Shown: positions 41,179 to 49,989, counted from the first letter of the stretch. The stretch is 64,000 nucleotides of DNA from Bradyrhizobium sp. CIAT3101 (GCF_029714945.1 NZ_CP121634.1:2625001-2689000), one strand, 5' to 3'. Translations and numbers: made by a program. The notes: generated from the letters alone by a model not told the origin.

Positions 41179-42159
41179 CTAGTTCGATCCCGCGGCCGCG
41201 GCGGTGAAGCTGCGGTCGACGGCTTTGCTGACGTCGAGCGTCTTCGGCAGGATGCCGTAGCGCGTCGAGCGGTCGGAGGCTTCCTGTACCTCCTTCACGA
41301 CGCTCTCGTCGATCACGATCGGGCTGGTGCGCTGCGCGGTGTAGGCCGCCAGCAGCACGTCCTCGGGCAGTTTTGTCAGCTCGGCCGTGCTCCTCGCATA
41401 TTCACTGATGTGATCCAGCGACCACAGCCGCGCCTTGTTCAGCCGCTGCAGGAGGTCCTGCACCGCCGCGCGCTTGGTGGCGATGGCGCTGTCGGTGGCG
41501 ACGATGAAGGTGATGGTGGGCGTCAGGCCTTCGCCGTCGGCGATCACGCGCGCCTTGTCCTTCAAGGTGGCGAACGAGACATAGGGCTCCCACACCGCCC
41601 ATGCGTCGATCGAGCCGGCCACCAGCGCGACCTTGGCATCGACCGGGCCGAGCGGCGCGAAGGTCGCGTCCTCCAACTTGATCTGCGCCTTCTCCAGCGT
41701 CGCATCGATCAGGAACTGGCCCCAGCCGCCGCGCGTGCCGGCGAGGCGTTTGCCCTTGAGGTCGGCCGCCGACCTGATCGGTGAATCCTGGCGCACCAGG
41801 ATCGCCTGCGTCTTCGCATCCGACTTGGTGCCGCCGATCGCCTTGATCGGCGCACCGGCCGCATAGACCGACAGGAAGGAGAGATCGCCGGTGTAGCCGA
41901 CGTCGAGCGCGCCGGCATTGAGCGCTTCCAGGATCGGCGCTGCCGCCGGGAATTCCGACCATTCGATTCTGTAAGGCAGGTCCTTGGCGTAGCCGGAGAT
42001 TTCGAGCAGCGAGCGGTTGCCGCCCTTCTGGTCGCCGACGCGCAGCACGACCGTATCGGCCGCGAACGACGCGGCTGCCGTCGACAAGGTGACGGCGGCA
42101 GCAAACAGCGAGGCCGCCAACCGGCGCGTGATGGAATGGTCGTGGGAGTTGATGCTCAT
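41179..42159 (-). CDS. Sulfonate-type ABC transporter substrate-binding protein (SsuA-like)
   Basis: The protein has 326 residues. The start at 42159 gives MSINSHDHSITRRLAAS with a signal peptide ending ASFAADT. The SsuA pattern is clear: VVLRVGDQKGGNRSLLEISG, PYRIEWSEFPAAAPILEALN, DVGYTGDLSFLSVYAAGAPI, and DAWAVWEPYVS. It binds aliphatic sulfonates in the family. A paralogue is encoded at 47829. It is divergent from the permease-containing operon and lacks its own membrane genes, so it may feed the 43728/44744 transporter. Confidence 0.87.
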   Translation of the reverse strand: MSINSHDHSITRRLAASLFAAAVTLSTAAASFAADTVVLRVGDQKGGNRSLLEISGYAKDLPYRIEWSEFPAAAPILEALNAGALDVGYTGDLSFLSVYAAGAPIKAIGGTKSDAKTQAILVRQDSPIRSAADLKGKRLAGTRGGWGQFLIDATLEKAQIKLEDATFAPLGPVDAKVALVAGSIDAWAVWEPYVSFATLKDKARVIADGEGLTPTITFIVATDSAIATKRAAVQDLLQRLNKARLWSLDHISEYARSTAELTKLPEDVLLAAYTAQRTSPIVIDESVVKEVQEASDRSTRYGILPKTLDVSKAVDRSFTAAAAGSN

Positions 42160-42191
42160 GTGATCTGTCGTGTTGCTTGCTTGTGACTTTG

Positions 42192-42208
42192 GCCCACGAC
42201 ACGTGGGC
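42192..42208. promoter_or_regulatory. 17-bp palindrome upstream of the SsuA-like gene
   Basis: GCCCACGACACGTGGGC: 7-bp perfect arms around ACA. It lies 33 bases before the ATG of the leftward binding-protein gene, so it is either an operator over its promoter or a leader hairpin. Confidence 0.45.
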
Positions 42209-42253
42209 GCGTGATACAGCGAGAGATTCAAGTCTATGATTGCGTGATGCGCA

Positions 42254-42491
42254 GTCAATGAAATGGCTATCCGTATTGCGGATGCCTCGGGCAATGACGT
42301 TTCAGCGCGGTGCAGATTTCGAGAACGCGCGGCGTGCGCGGTCGCAGATGCGCAAAAATCCAGCAACCGATGGAGCCGCAGCGCGTCGTTGCGGGATGAT
42401 GCCACCGCGAAAATCCTTTCATCGTCGTTCTGCGCGTCGATGGAGAGAATGACTTCGCATCGCGCCACATTCGAAATTCCATTTCATTGAC
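42254..42491. repeat. Perfect 13-bp inverted repeat flanking a 212-bp segment
   Basis: GTCAATGAAATGG (42254-42266) and CCATTTCATTGAC (42479-42491) are exact complements. The segment between them has no gene. Flanking bases do not form an obvious target-site duplication. Confidence 0.5.
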
Positions 42492-42646
42492 GATGCGGCA
42501 GGCGCGCCGCATGATTTGCGCATCGCATCAACGCGGCGCGCAAAGTGCCCGCGAAAAATATTCTCTCGACGCAGCTCCGCACGGAACATGCGCAACGCGA
42601 AGCGTTGCGTGAATGGTGGAGCCGTGCCAACTCAGGAGTGGGGCTG

Positions 42647-43750
42647 ATGGGCAACGACAACAAGCGCACCGGGGCGGGCCTCGATCGGCGTCATCTGCTT
42701 CAGGCGGGGCTGGCTGCAGCTTTCGCCGCGCCGCTCGGTGCCTTCGGTGCAGCACAGGCCTTTGCACCGCAGGCGATCGCGCCCGGTGTCGACCTCTCGG
42801 AATTCCCGCTGTGCCGGACGGCCTCGGACGCGCCCGCGCTCACCGGCGCGCCGCGCAAGCTGAAACTGTCCTGGAATGCCGGTGCGGTCTGTCTCGCTCC
42901 GGTGCCGGTCGCCATCGAGCACGGCTTCTTCCAGAAGCAGAATCTCGACGTCGAGCTGATCAATTATTCCGGCTCGACCGACCAGTTGCTCGAGGCGATC
43001 GCGACGGGCAAGAGCGATGCCGGCCTCGGCATGGCGCTACGCTGGTTGAAGCCGCTGGAGCAGGGCTTTGATGTCAAGATCGCCGCCGGCACCCATGGCG
43101 GCTGCATGCGCGTGCTGACCCGCGCCGATTCCAACGTGAGCAAGCTCGCCGATCTCAAGGGCAAGATCGTCGCGGTCGGCGACCTCGGCGGCCCGGACAA
43201 GAACTTCTTCTCCATTCAGCTGGCCAAGCTCGGCATCGATCCGACCAGGGATGTCGACTGGCGCGCCTATCCCGGCAATTTGCTCGACGTCGCGGTCCAG
43301 AAGGGTGAGGTGCAGGCCTTCCTGTCGTCCGACCCGCTGGGCTATCTCTGGCTCAAGGACAGCCAGTACAAGGAAGTCGCTTCCAATCTCGACGGCGAAT
43401 ATCGTGACAAGAGCTGCTGCATCCTCGGCTTGCGTGGCAGCCTGGTGCGCGAGGAGCCGCAGGTCGCGCGCGCCCTCACGCAGGCGCTGCTCGATGCCGC
43501 GATGTTCACCGCGCAGAATCCGGCCGTGACGGCGAAATCGTTCCAGCCTTACGCGCCGAAGACGGCGTCGCTCGCCGACATCGAGGGCATGGTGCGCTAC
43601 CACACCCACCATCATCATCCCGTCGGAGAGGTGCTGAAGCGCGAGCTGAAGGGATATGCGGACGATTTGAAGAGCGTGCAGGTCTTCAAGCAGAGCACCG
43701 ATACCGCCAAATTCGCGGAGCGCATCTATGTCGACGTATTCGCTGTCTGA
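42647..43750 (+). CDS. Tat-exported ABC transporter substrate-binding protein (NrtA/CmpA/SsuA-like)
   Basis: The protein has 367 residues. AGGAGTGGGG lies before ATG 42647. The leader has a twin-arginine motif (LDRRHLLQAG), followed by AAAFAAPLGAFGAAQAFA, so export of a folded, perhaps cofactor- or metal-bearing protein is likely. Binding-protein motifs: AGAVCLAPVPVAIEHGFFQ, DQLLEAIATGKSDAGLG, KIVAVGDLGGPDKNFF. Near residue 320 a histidine cluster, YHTHHHHPVG, could bind a metal. It is the first gene of the operon, and its 3' end overlaps the permease gene by 23 bases. Confidence 0.87.
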   Translation: MGNDNKRTGAGLDRRHLLQAGLAAAFAAPLGAFGAAQAFAPQAIAPGVDLSEFPLCRTASDAPALTGAPRKLKLSWNAGAVCLAPVPVAIEHGFFQKQNLDVELINYSGSTDQLLEAIATGKSDAGLGMALRWLKPLEQGFDVKIAAGTHGGCMRVLTRADSNVSKLADLKGKIVAVGDLGGPDKNFFSIQLAKLGIDPTRDVDWRAYPGNLLDVAVQKGEVQAFLSSDPLGYLWLKDSQYKEVASNLDGEYRDKSCCILGLRGSLVREEPQVARALTQALLDAAMFTAQNPAVTAKSFQPYAPKTASLADIEGMVRYHTHHHHPVGEVLKRELKGYADDLKSVQVFKQSTDTAKFAERIYVDVFAV

Positions 43751-44750
43751 CGGCGTCGCGTCCGGCGCGCCGCGCCTCTCGCGTGGACCGCTGCTTGCGA
43801 CGTGGTTGCGGGAATCCGGCGCCGGCGTGGCCGCCAGCGCGGCCTGGATCGTCTTCGGTCTCTCCTGCCTGTGGTGGGAGGACGTCGGGGACTGGTCGCG
43901 CACGCATTCGCTCGGCATTGCCGCCTTCGTCATCGCTGCGATCGCCCTGTTCGGGACTGTCGGTGCGGACTATCTGGGATCGGCGGGCAGGGCCTTGCGC
44001 CAGCGCGCGCCGTGGCTCATTGCGCTCGGCTCTGTCCTGACCTTGTGGGAGCTCGCCACCGCCAAATTCGCCTGGCTGCCGCTGCCGTTCTTTCCGCCGC
44101 CGCAATCGATCATCGAGGTCTACACCGACGATCTGCCAAAGCTGCTCGACAGCGTGCTCGCCTCGGTCAAGCTTCAGCTCGGCGGCTATCTCATCGGCGC
44201 CGCGGTCGGCTTCCTGACCGGCGTCTCGATCGGCTGGTCGCGCGCGGTCGGCTATTGGGTGCATCCGCTGCTGCGCTTCATCGGCCCGCTGCCGGCGACC
44301 GCCTGGCTGCCGATCGCCTTTTTCACCTTCCCGTCGAGCTGGAGCGCCTCGACCTTCCTGATCGCGCTCGCGACCGGATTTCCGGTCACGGTGCTGACCT
44401 GGTCGGGAGTCGCCAGCGTCAGCAACGCCTATTATGACGTCGCGCGTACGCTGGGGGCAAAGCCGTCGTTCCTGGTGCTGAAAGTGGCGATCCCCGCCGC
44501 GCTGCCGCACGTTTTCGTCGGCCTGTTCATGGGCCTCGGCGCGTCCTTTGCCGTGCTCGTCGTCGCCGAGATGATCGGCGTCAAGGCCGGGCTCGGCTGG
44601 TACCTGCAATGGGCGCAAGGCTGGGCGGCCTACGCCAACATGTATGCGGCGCTGATCGTGATGTCGCTGCTCTGCTCCGGCGCGATCACGCTGCTGTTTT
44701 CGATCCGCGACCGCCTGCTGGTCTGGCAGAAGGGGACCGTGAAATGGTAG
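43728..44750 (+). CDS. ABC transporter permease (SsuC/NrtB-like) with extra N-terminal helices
   Basis: The protein has 340 residues, longer than SsuC (about 260). Two extra hydrophobic helices lie at about 35-50 and 63-80, before the usual core. The core has about six helices and the EAA-type loop YYDVARTLGAKPSFLVLKVA. It overlaps the binding-protein gene by 23 bases and the ATPase gene by 7. It forms the channel for sulfonate-like solutes by family and context. Confidence 0.88.
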   Translation: MSTYSLSDGVASGAPRLSRGPLLATWLRESGAGVAASAAWIVFGLSCLWWEDVGDWSRTHSLGIAAFVIAAIALFGTVGADYLGSAGRALRQRAPWLIALGSVLTLWELATAKFAWLPLPFFPPPQSIIEVYTDDLPKLLDSVLASVKLQLGGYLIGAAVGFLTGVSIGWSRAVGYWVHPLLRFIGPLPATAWLPIAFFTFPSSWSASTFLIALATGFPVTVLTWSGVASVSNAYYDVARTLGAKPSFLVLKVAIPAALPHVFVGLFMGLGASFAVLVVAEMIGVKAGLGWYLQWAQGWAAYANMYAALIVMSLLCSGAITLLFSIRDRLLVWQKGTVKW

Positions 44751-45544
44751 CGGCAGCCGCATTGGCCGAAATCCCCGCGCATCCGGCTGCGGGCGCCGCG
44801 CTCGACATCGAGCAGGTCAGCCATGCCTTCGACATCGACGGCGCCGAGCTGCCGGTGCTCAGCGAGGTCAGCATCGCCGTCGAGCCCGGCGAGTTCGTCG
44901 CGCTGCTCGGCCCGTCCGGCTGCGGCAAATCAACGTTGCTGCGGCTCGTCGCCGGCCTCGACAAGCCCAAATCGGGAAGCCTGCGCGAGGACGAAGTCCG
45001 CATCACCCGGCCACATCCGTCGCGCGTCGTCGTGTTCCAGGATCCGACGCTGTTTCCCTGGCGCTCGGTCTGGGACAATGTCGCGCTGGGGCTGGAGGCG
45101 CAGGGCATCTTGAAGAGCCAGCGGCACCGCGTCGATGCCGCGCTCGACCTCGTCGGGCTGTCGGATTTCCGCACCGCCTATCCGCATCAGCTCTCCGGCG
45201 GCATGGCGCAACGCGTGGCGCTGGCCCGTGCGCTGGTCAACGATCCCAAGATCCTGATCCTGGACGAGCCGCTGGGCAAGCTCGACTCGCTCACCCGCAT
45301 CACCATGCAGGCCGAGCTGGTGTCGCTGTGGCAGCGCAAGGGCTTCACCACGCTCCTCGTCACGCATGATGCGGAGGAGGCGCTGGTGCTCGCCAACCGC
45401 GTCATCGTCTTCAGCGAGCGGCCTGCGCGCGTGAAGGCCGACATCCGGGTCGACCGGCCCTATCCGCGTCATCGCGGCGACCCGTATCTGGCCGATCTGC
45501 GCCGTCAGATTCTTGGCCTCTTGGGATTGGATGCGACATGGTGA
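44744..45544 (+). CDS. ABC transporter ATP-binding protein (SsuB/NrtD-like)
   Basis: The protein has 266 residues. The ATG at 44744 overlaps the permease TAG (ATGGTAG). Walker A GPSGCGKST at about 56-64, Q-loop VVFQDPTLFPW, signature LSGGMAQRV, Walker B ILILDEPLGKLDS, switch VTHDAEEA. Gln of the usual LSGGQ is Met, as in many of this subfamily. It drives uptake together with the upstream permease. The next gene begins 7 bases inside its end. Confidence 0.9.
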   Translation: MVAAAALAEIPAHPAAGAALDIEQVSHAFDIDGAELPVLSEVSIAVEPGEFVALLGPSGCGKSTLLRLVAGLDKPKSGSLREDEVRITRPHPSRVVVFQDPTLFPWRSVWDNVALGLEAQGILKSQRHRVDAALDLVGLSDFRTAYPHQLSGGMAQRVALARALVNDPKILILDEPLGKLDSLTRITMQAELVSLWQRKGFTTLLVTHDAEEALVLANRVIVFSERPARVKADIRVDRPYPRHRGDPYLADLRRQILGLLGLDATW

Positions 45545-46710
45545 CTTCTGCAGTTCAGGGACGGGTGGCCCATGGCGAGCCCGACTACATCGCGCGCGCC
45601 GAGGCGCTGGCGCCGGTCTTTGCCGCGCGCGCCGCCGAGCATGACCGCACCGGCAGCTTTCCCTTCGAGAATTTTCGCGAGCTGTCCGAGGCCGGCCTGC
45701 TTGCGCTGACGGTGCCGGCCGCGCTCGGCGGCGCCGGCGCGGGCGCGCGATACACCGCGCGGGTCCTCGGCATCATCGGCAAGGCCGATCCGTCGACCGC
45801 GCTGGTGCTGTCGATGCACTACATCAACCACCTGGTGATGGGGCGGAGCCCGACCTGGCCGTTGCGGCTGTCGCGCAAGCTCGCGCGCGAGACGGTCGAA
45901 GGCACAGCGCTCGTCAACGCATTGCGGGTCGAACCCGAGCTCGGCTCGCCGTCGCGCGGCGGGCTGCCGGCGACGATTGCGCGCCGCACCGAGACCGGCT
46001 GGCGCCTGACCGGCCACAAGATCTATTCGACGGGATCGCCGATCCTGAAATGGTACCTGGTCTGGGCCCGGACCGACGAGGCCGAGCCGCGCGTCGGCCA
46101 GTTCCTGGTGCCGGCGGGCCTGCCGGGCACGCGCATCGTCGAGACCTGGGATCATCACGGCCTGCGTGCCAGCGGCAGCCATGACGTCATCTTCGACGAT
46201 GTCGTGATCCCGCTCGATGCCGAGGTCGATGTCCGCAAGCCCGCGGATTGGAATGCGCGCGACATTACGCAGGCGACCGTGCACACCGTCTTCGTCGCCG
46301 CGATCTATGACGGCATTGCGCGTGCGGCGCGGGACTGGTTCGTCCAGTTCCTGAAGCAGCGCGTTCCCGCCAGCCTCGGCGCGCCGCTTGCCACCCTGCC
46401 GCGCGCGCAGGAGATCCTCGGTGCCATTGAGGCCAGGCTCGCGGTCAATGCCCGGCTGCTCGACACCTTTGCCCGCGATTTCGACGACGGCGTCGATCTC
46501 TCCACCGGCGAATCCAACGTCATCAAGCTGACGGTCACCAACAATGCGGTCGCCGCGGTCGAGGACGCGCTGTCGCTGACCGGAAATCACGGCCTGTCCC
46601 GCAGCAATCCGCTGGAGCGGCATTATCGGGATGTCCTGTGCGGACGCGTGCACACGCCGCAGGACGATGCCACGCGCACCGGCCTCGGCCGCGCCGCATT
46701 GGGCCTCTAG
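45538..46710 (+). CDS. Acyl-CoA-dehydrogenase-fold flavoprotein (SfnB/DszC-like)
   Basis: The protein has 390 residues. It is a full acyl-CoA dehydrogenase fold: GLLALTVPAALGGAGAGAR, FAD/FMN-binding RVGQFLVPAG and HHGLRASGSHDVIFDDVVIP, then a helical C-terminal domain with LTGNHGLSRSNPLERHYRDV. The usual catalytic glutamate region is not obvious, as in DszC, SfnB and related monooxygenases. It overlaps the transporter ATPase gene and is followed by SsuD, so a role in sulfur-compound oxidation is more likely than fatty-acid oxidation. The exact reaction is inferred. Confidence 0.83.
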   Translation: MVTSAVQGRVAHGEPDYIARAEALAPVFAARAAEHDRTGSFPFENFRELSEAGLLALTVPAALGGAGAGARYTARVLGIIGKADPSTALVLSMHYINHLVMGRSPTWPLRLSRKLARETVEGTALVNALRVEPELGSPSRGGLPATIARRTETGWRLTGHKIYSTGSPILKWYLVWARTDEAEPRVGQFLVPAGLPGTRIVETWDHHGLRASGSHDVIFDDVVIPLDAEVDVRKPADWNARDITQATVHTVFVAAIYDGIARAARDWFVQFLKQRVPASLGAPLATLPRAQEILGAIEARLAVNARLLDTFARDFDDGVDLSTGESNVIKLTVTNNAVAAVEDALSLTGNHGLSRSNPLERHYRDVLCGRVHTPQDDATRTGLGRAALGL

Positions 46711-46737
46711 CTTTCAGAAAACAACAGGGAGACCATC

Positions 46738-47832
46738 ATGTCGGTCGAGTTCATCGGCTTCATCGCAAACAGCAACGCTTCCGAGACCATCGTGCGCCAG
46801 GGGCCGGTGCTCGATCCGCATTACATCGAGACGGTGGCGAAGGCGCATGAGCTCGCGGGCTTCGACCGTGCGCTGCTGGCGTTCCATTCGACCACGCCGG
46901 ATGCGTTGCAGATCGCCCAGCACGTGCTGACCATCACCAAAGAGCTCAAGGTGATGATCGCGCAGCGGCCGGGTTTTACGGCGCCGACGCTGCTGGCGCG
47001 CCAGTTGGCCACGCTCGATCAACTCTATGACGGCCGCGTCTCGCTGCACGTCATCACCGGCGGCAATGCCATCGAGCTGCGCCAGGACGGCAACACGCTC
47101 GACGACAAGGACGAGCGCTACGCCCGCACCAGCGAATTCCTCGACGTGGTACGGCTGGAATGGACCAGCGAGAAGCCGTTCAACTACAGCGGCAAGTACT
47201 ACACCGTCGAGAACGGATTTTCGCAGGTGAAGCCGCTGCAGAAGGGCGGCATCTACACCTTCGTCGGCGGCGGCTCCGATGCGGCGATCGAGGTTTCGGG
47301 CAAGCATGCCGACACCTTTGCGCTGTGGGGCGAATCCTACGCCCAGGTGCGCGACGTCACCGCGCGGGTGCGTGCGGCAGCTGCAAAGCATGGACGGCCA
47401 AGCCCGCGCTTCAGCCTGTCGGTGCGGCCGATCCTCGCCGACACCGAGGAGGCCGCCTGGAAGAAGGCCGAAGGGATCCTCGAGCGTGCCACCGCGCTGC
47501 AGGACCAGACCGGCTATCGCCGGCCCAATCATGCGACCGAGGGCGCCAAGCGCCTGCTGGCCGCGGCCGATCAGGGCGCGCGCGTCGACAAGCGGCTGTG
47601 GACCGAGATCGCGAAGCTCACCGGCGCCAACAGCAACTCGACTGCGCTGGTCGGCACGCCCGCGCAGGTCGCCGAAGTCTTCGCCGACTATTACGATCTC
47701 GGCGTCAGCCACTTCCTGATCCGCGGGTTCGATCCGCTTCCGGACGCCATCGACTACGGCCGCGAGCTGATCCCGCTGACACGCAAGCTGATCGCCGAAC
47801 GCGACCAGCAGCGGGGCATCGCGGCCGAATGA
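46738..47832 (+). CDS. ssuD: FMNH2-dependent alkanesulfonate monooxygenase-like (SsuD, LLM class)
   Basis: The protein has 364 residues. CAGGGAGAC precedes the ATG. It is a bacterial-luciferase-like TIM barrel of SsuD length (about 380): VEFIGFIANSNASE, GFDRALLAFHSTTPDALQIA, MIAQRPGFTAPTLLARQLAT, LHVITGGNAIELRQDGN, YFVGGGSDAAIEV-type segment (here YTFVGGGSDAA) and LIRGFDPLPDAIDYGRELIP. It desulfonates alkanesulfonates, releasing sulfite for assimilation, using FMNH2 from a separate reductase that is not in the window. It lies in one transcript with transporter genes and overlaps the next binding-protein gene. Confidence 0.9.
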   Translation: MSVEFIGFIANSNASETIVRQGPVLDPHYIETVAKAHELAGFDRALLAFHSTTPDALQIAQHVLTITKELKVMIAQRPGFTAPTLLARQLATLDQLYDGRVSLHVITGGNAIELRQDGNTLDDKDERYARTSEFLDVVRLEWTSEKPFNYSGKYYTVENGFSQVKPLQKGGIYTFVGGGSDAAIEVSGKHADTFALWGESYAQVRDVTARVRAAAAKHGRPSPRFSLSVRPILADTEEAAWKKAEGILERATALQDQTGYRRPNHATEGAKRLLAAADQGARVDKRLWTEIAKLTGANSNSTALVGTPAQVAEVFADYYDLGVSHFLIRGFDPLPDAIDYGRELIPLTRKLIAERDQQRGIAAE

Positions 47833-48767
47833 TCCGGTTCATCATTGCTGCAGCGCTCGCTTTTGCGGGCGCTGATCTCGCGGCCGCGCAGACGACGCTG
47901 CGCGTCGGCGACCAGAAGGGCAATTCGCAGGCGGTGATGGAAGCCGCAGGCGTGCTCAAGGATCTCCCCTACAAGATCGAGTGGAAGGAGTTTCCGGCGG
48001 CCGCACCTCTGCTGGAGGCGCTGAGCGCAGGTGCCATCGAGACCGGGCTCGTCGGCGACGCGCCCTTCACCTTCGCCGCCGCCTCCGGCGCGCCGGTGAA
48101 GGCGATCGCCGCGATCCGGCAGACCGGCGAGGGGCTCGCGATCCTCGTGCCCGAAAAATCGCCGATCAAGAGTTTTGCGGATCTCCGGGGCAAGAAGATC
48201 GCGACCGGCCGCGGCTCGATCGGACATCAGCTGATCCTGGCCGCGCTGGAGAAGAACGGCTGGTCCGCGAGCGACGTGCAGATCGCATTCCTGGCGCCGT
48301 CGGATGCCAAGATCGCTTACACACAAGGCGCGGTCGATGCGTGGTCGACCTGGGAGCCTTACGTGAGCCAGGAAGAGGTGCTGTTCAAGTCGCGCCGCAT
48401 CATCACCGCGGAAGGCCTGACACCGGGCCTGAGCTTCCAGGTGGCGCGGCCGGATGCGATCCGCGACAAGCGCGCGGAGCTGACCGACTTCATCCGCCGC
48501 CTCACCGTGGCGCGGGCGTGGTCGCTGACCAATGCCAACGGTTATGCCGAGACCTGGGGCAAGCTGATGAACATCCCGACTGCCGTCCCGCAGAACTGGC
48601 TATCGCGCGCAAAAATCCGCATCGCGCCGATCGACGACGGTGTGGTCGCGGACGAGCAGAGCACGATCGATCTCTACTTCCGCTGGGGCCTGATCAAGCA
48701 GAAGCTCGATGCGGCAGAGATTGTCGACCGCTCGTTCGCGGATGCGATCGCGAAGGCGGGGTTGTAA
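47829..48767 (+). CDS. Sulfonate-type ABC transporter substrate-binding protein (SsuA-like)
   Basis: The protein has 312 residues. The ATG lies in an ATGA overlap with ssuD. Signal peptide to about residue 20 (ADLAAAQ). TTLRVGDQKGNSQAVMEAAG, PYKIEWKEFPAAAPLLEALS and VDAWSTWEPYVSQEE closely parallel the protein encoded at 41179, so the two are paralogues with diverged ligand sides. It is the last gene of the operon and probably gives the transporter a second specificity. Palindromic repeat D follows its stop. Confidence 0.9.
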   Translation: MIRFIIAAALAFAGADLAAAQTTLRVGDQKGNSQAVMEAAGVLKDLPYKIEWKEFPAAAPLLEALSAGAIETGLVGDAPFTFAAASGAPVKAIAAIRQTGEGLAILVPEKSPIKSFADLRGKKIATGRGSIGHQLILAALEKNGWSASDVQIAFLAPSDAKIAYTQGAVDAWSTWEPYVSQEEVLFKSRRIITAEGLTPGLSFQVARPDAIRDKRAELTDFIRRLTVARAWSLTNANGYAETWGKLMNIPTAVPQNWLSRAKIRIAPIDDGVVADEQSTIDLYFRWGLIKQKLDAAEIVDRSFADAIAKAGL

Positions 48768-48778
48768 GGCGCGCTCCT

Positions 48779-48987
48779 TTCCCTCTCCCCTTGCGGGAGA
48801 GGGTGGCATAGGCGGCCCTCGGCCGTCGTTCTAAGAACGCCGATGCCTTGCATCGGCTATGGCGAGAGCGACGAGACGGGTGAGGGGTCTCTCTCTCCGC
48901 GATCACGTCTCTGGCATTTCGAACTCGCGGATAGATACCGCTCATCCGGCGCTACGCGCCACCTTCTCCCGCAAGGGGAGAAGGGGA
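48779..48987. repeat. Palindromic repeat element (unit D, copy 2)
   Basis: CCCTCTCCCC with GGGAGAGGG, then CCGATGC with GCATCGG, a GGGTGAGGGG arm, and CACCTTCTCCC-GCAAG-GGGAGAAGG at the right end. The arrangement of hairpins matches the 19667-19823 copy, though the sequences have diverged. It lies 12 bases after the operon's last stop codon. Confidence 0.75.
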
Positions 48988-49130
48988 TCAACGCACACCT
49001 GCCTTCCTCGACACGTTCCTTCTGCATTTCACGTTGAGAACAACGCCCGCATTGCTATTTGCAGCCTCACTCTTGCGCCACGCTCGACTCCGTCAAAAAT
49101 CAACCGGACGACCACATCGGGAGACCGGCC

Positions 49131-49976
49131 ATGGGCCTGCAAGAAACAAAAATCGAATCGCTTCCCTTCGTCACCGCCGAACTCAACTACCTCGCGCCGG
49201 TCTCCGGCAAGCCACGCACTTACGCCTTCGATCCACCGCCGGGCGAGCCGAAAAGCACGTCGTTGCCCGAGCCGCACCAGGTGCCGATCTTCGATGCGCG
49301 CCTGATCGCCGACAATTTCTCGCTCGATCGCGAGGGCTTTGCGCTGGTGCGCCATCCGAACCAGGTCAAGGACTTTTACAACGACGAGGAAATCCGCGCT
49401 GTCTACTATCCTGCTGTCGAAGCCTTTCTGCGCGCGACGCTGAAAGCCGACCGCGTCGTCATCTTCGACCACACCGTGCGCAGGCGCGTCGAGGGTGCTC
49501 CTGATATTCGCGACGGCGGCCCGCGCCAGCCCGCGACGCGCGTGCATGTCGACCAGACCGACGTCTCCGGTGCCAACCGTGTGCGCGAGCATCTGCCTGA
49601 CGAAGCCGAGGAGCTGCTCAAGGGGCGCGTCCAGGTGATCAACCTCTGGCGGCCGATCCGGGGACCTTTACGCGATTCACCGCTCGCGATGGTCGATGGC
49701 ACCACGGTCTCTCCCGAGGATCTCGTCGCGTCCGACCTGATCTATCCCAATCGCCGCGGCGAAACCTATTCGGTGAAATACAATCCGAACCACCGCTGGT
49801 TCTATTTCCCGGAGATGACAGCGGACGAGGCGCTGCTGCTCAAATGCTATGACTCGGCGACCGACGGCCGCACCCGTTTCGGGCCGCACACTGCCTTTAT
49901 CGATCCGACCACGCCGGCCGACGCCGCGCCGCGCGAGAGCATCGAGGTGCGTACGCTGGTCTTTCATAAACAGTAA
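49131..49976 (+). CDS. CmcJ/NvfI-family oxidoreductase
   Basis: The protein has 281 residues. CGGGAGACC precedes the ATG. The motif RVHVDQTDVSGANRVREH, with an His-x-Asp pair (HVD) near residue 142, then INLWRPIRGPLRDSPLAMVD and HRWFYFPEM are typical of the CmcJ/NvfI (AsaB-like) family. Those enzymes are known from cephamycin and fungal meroterpenoid biosynthesis and in plant-pathogen fungi, and many are unassigned; they act in ring or hydroxyl modifications. No biosynthetic cluster surrounds it here. It is alone between two repeats or hairpins. The reaction is not known. Confidence 0.8.
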   Translation: MGLQETKIESLPFVTAELNYLAPVSGKPRTYAFDPPPGEPKSTSLPEPHQVPIFDARLIADNFSLDREGFALVRHPNQVKDFYNDEEIRAVYYPAVEAFLRATLKADRVVIFDHTVRRRVEGAPDIRDGGPRQPATRVHVDQTDVSGANRVREHLPDEAEELLKGRVQVINLWRPIRGPLRDSPLAMVDGTTVSPEDLVASDLIYPNRRGETYSVKYNPNHRWFYFPEMTADEALLLKCYDSATDGRTRFGPHTAFIDPTTPADAAPRESIEVRTLVFHKQ

Positions 49977-49989
49977 CAATGTGTGATGG

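Larger units (their letters stand above)
42160..42646. other. Divergent intergenic region of the sulfonate-sulfur island
   Basis: In this 487-base region I see a 17-bp palindrome (42192-42208) and a perfect 13-bp inverted repeat 225 bp apart (42254 and 42479). Open frames here have poor codon usage and no ribosome binding sites, and I call no gene. Confidence 0.6.

Noticed and set aside
42267..42512. Short frames in the sulfur-island intergenic region
   Set aside because: No ribosome binding site, poor codon usage, and overlapping open frames in several phases, as expected of non-coding DNA.
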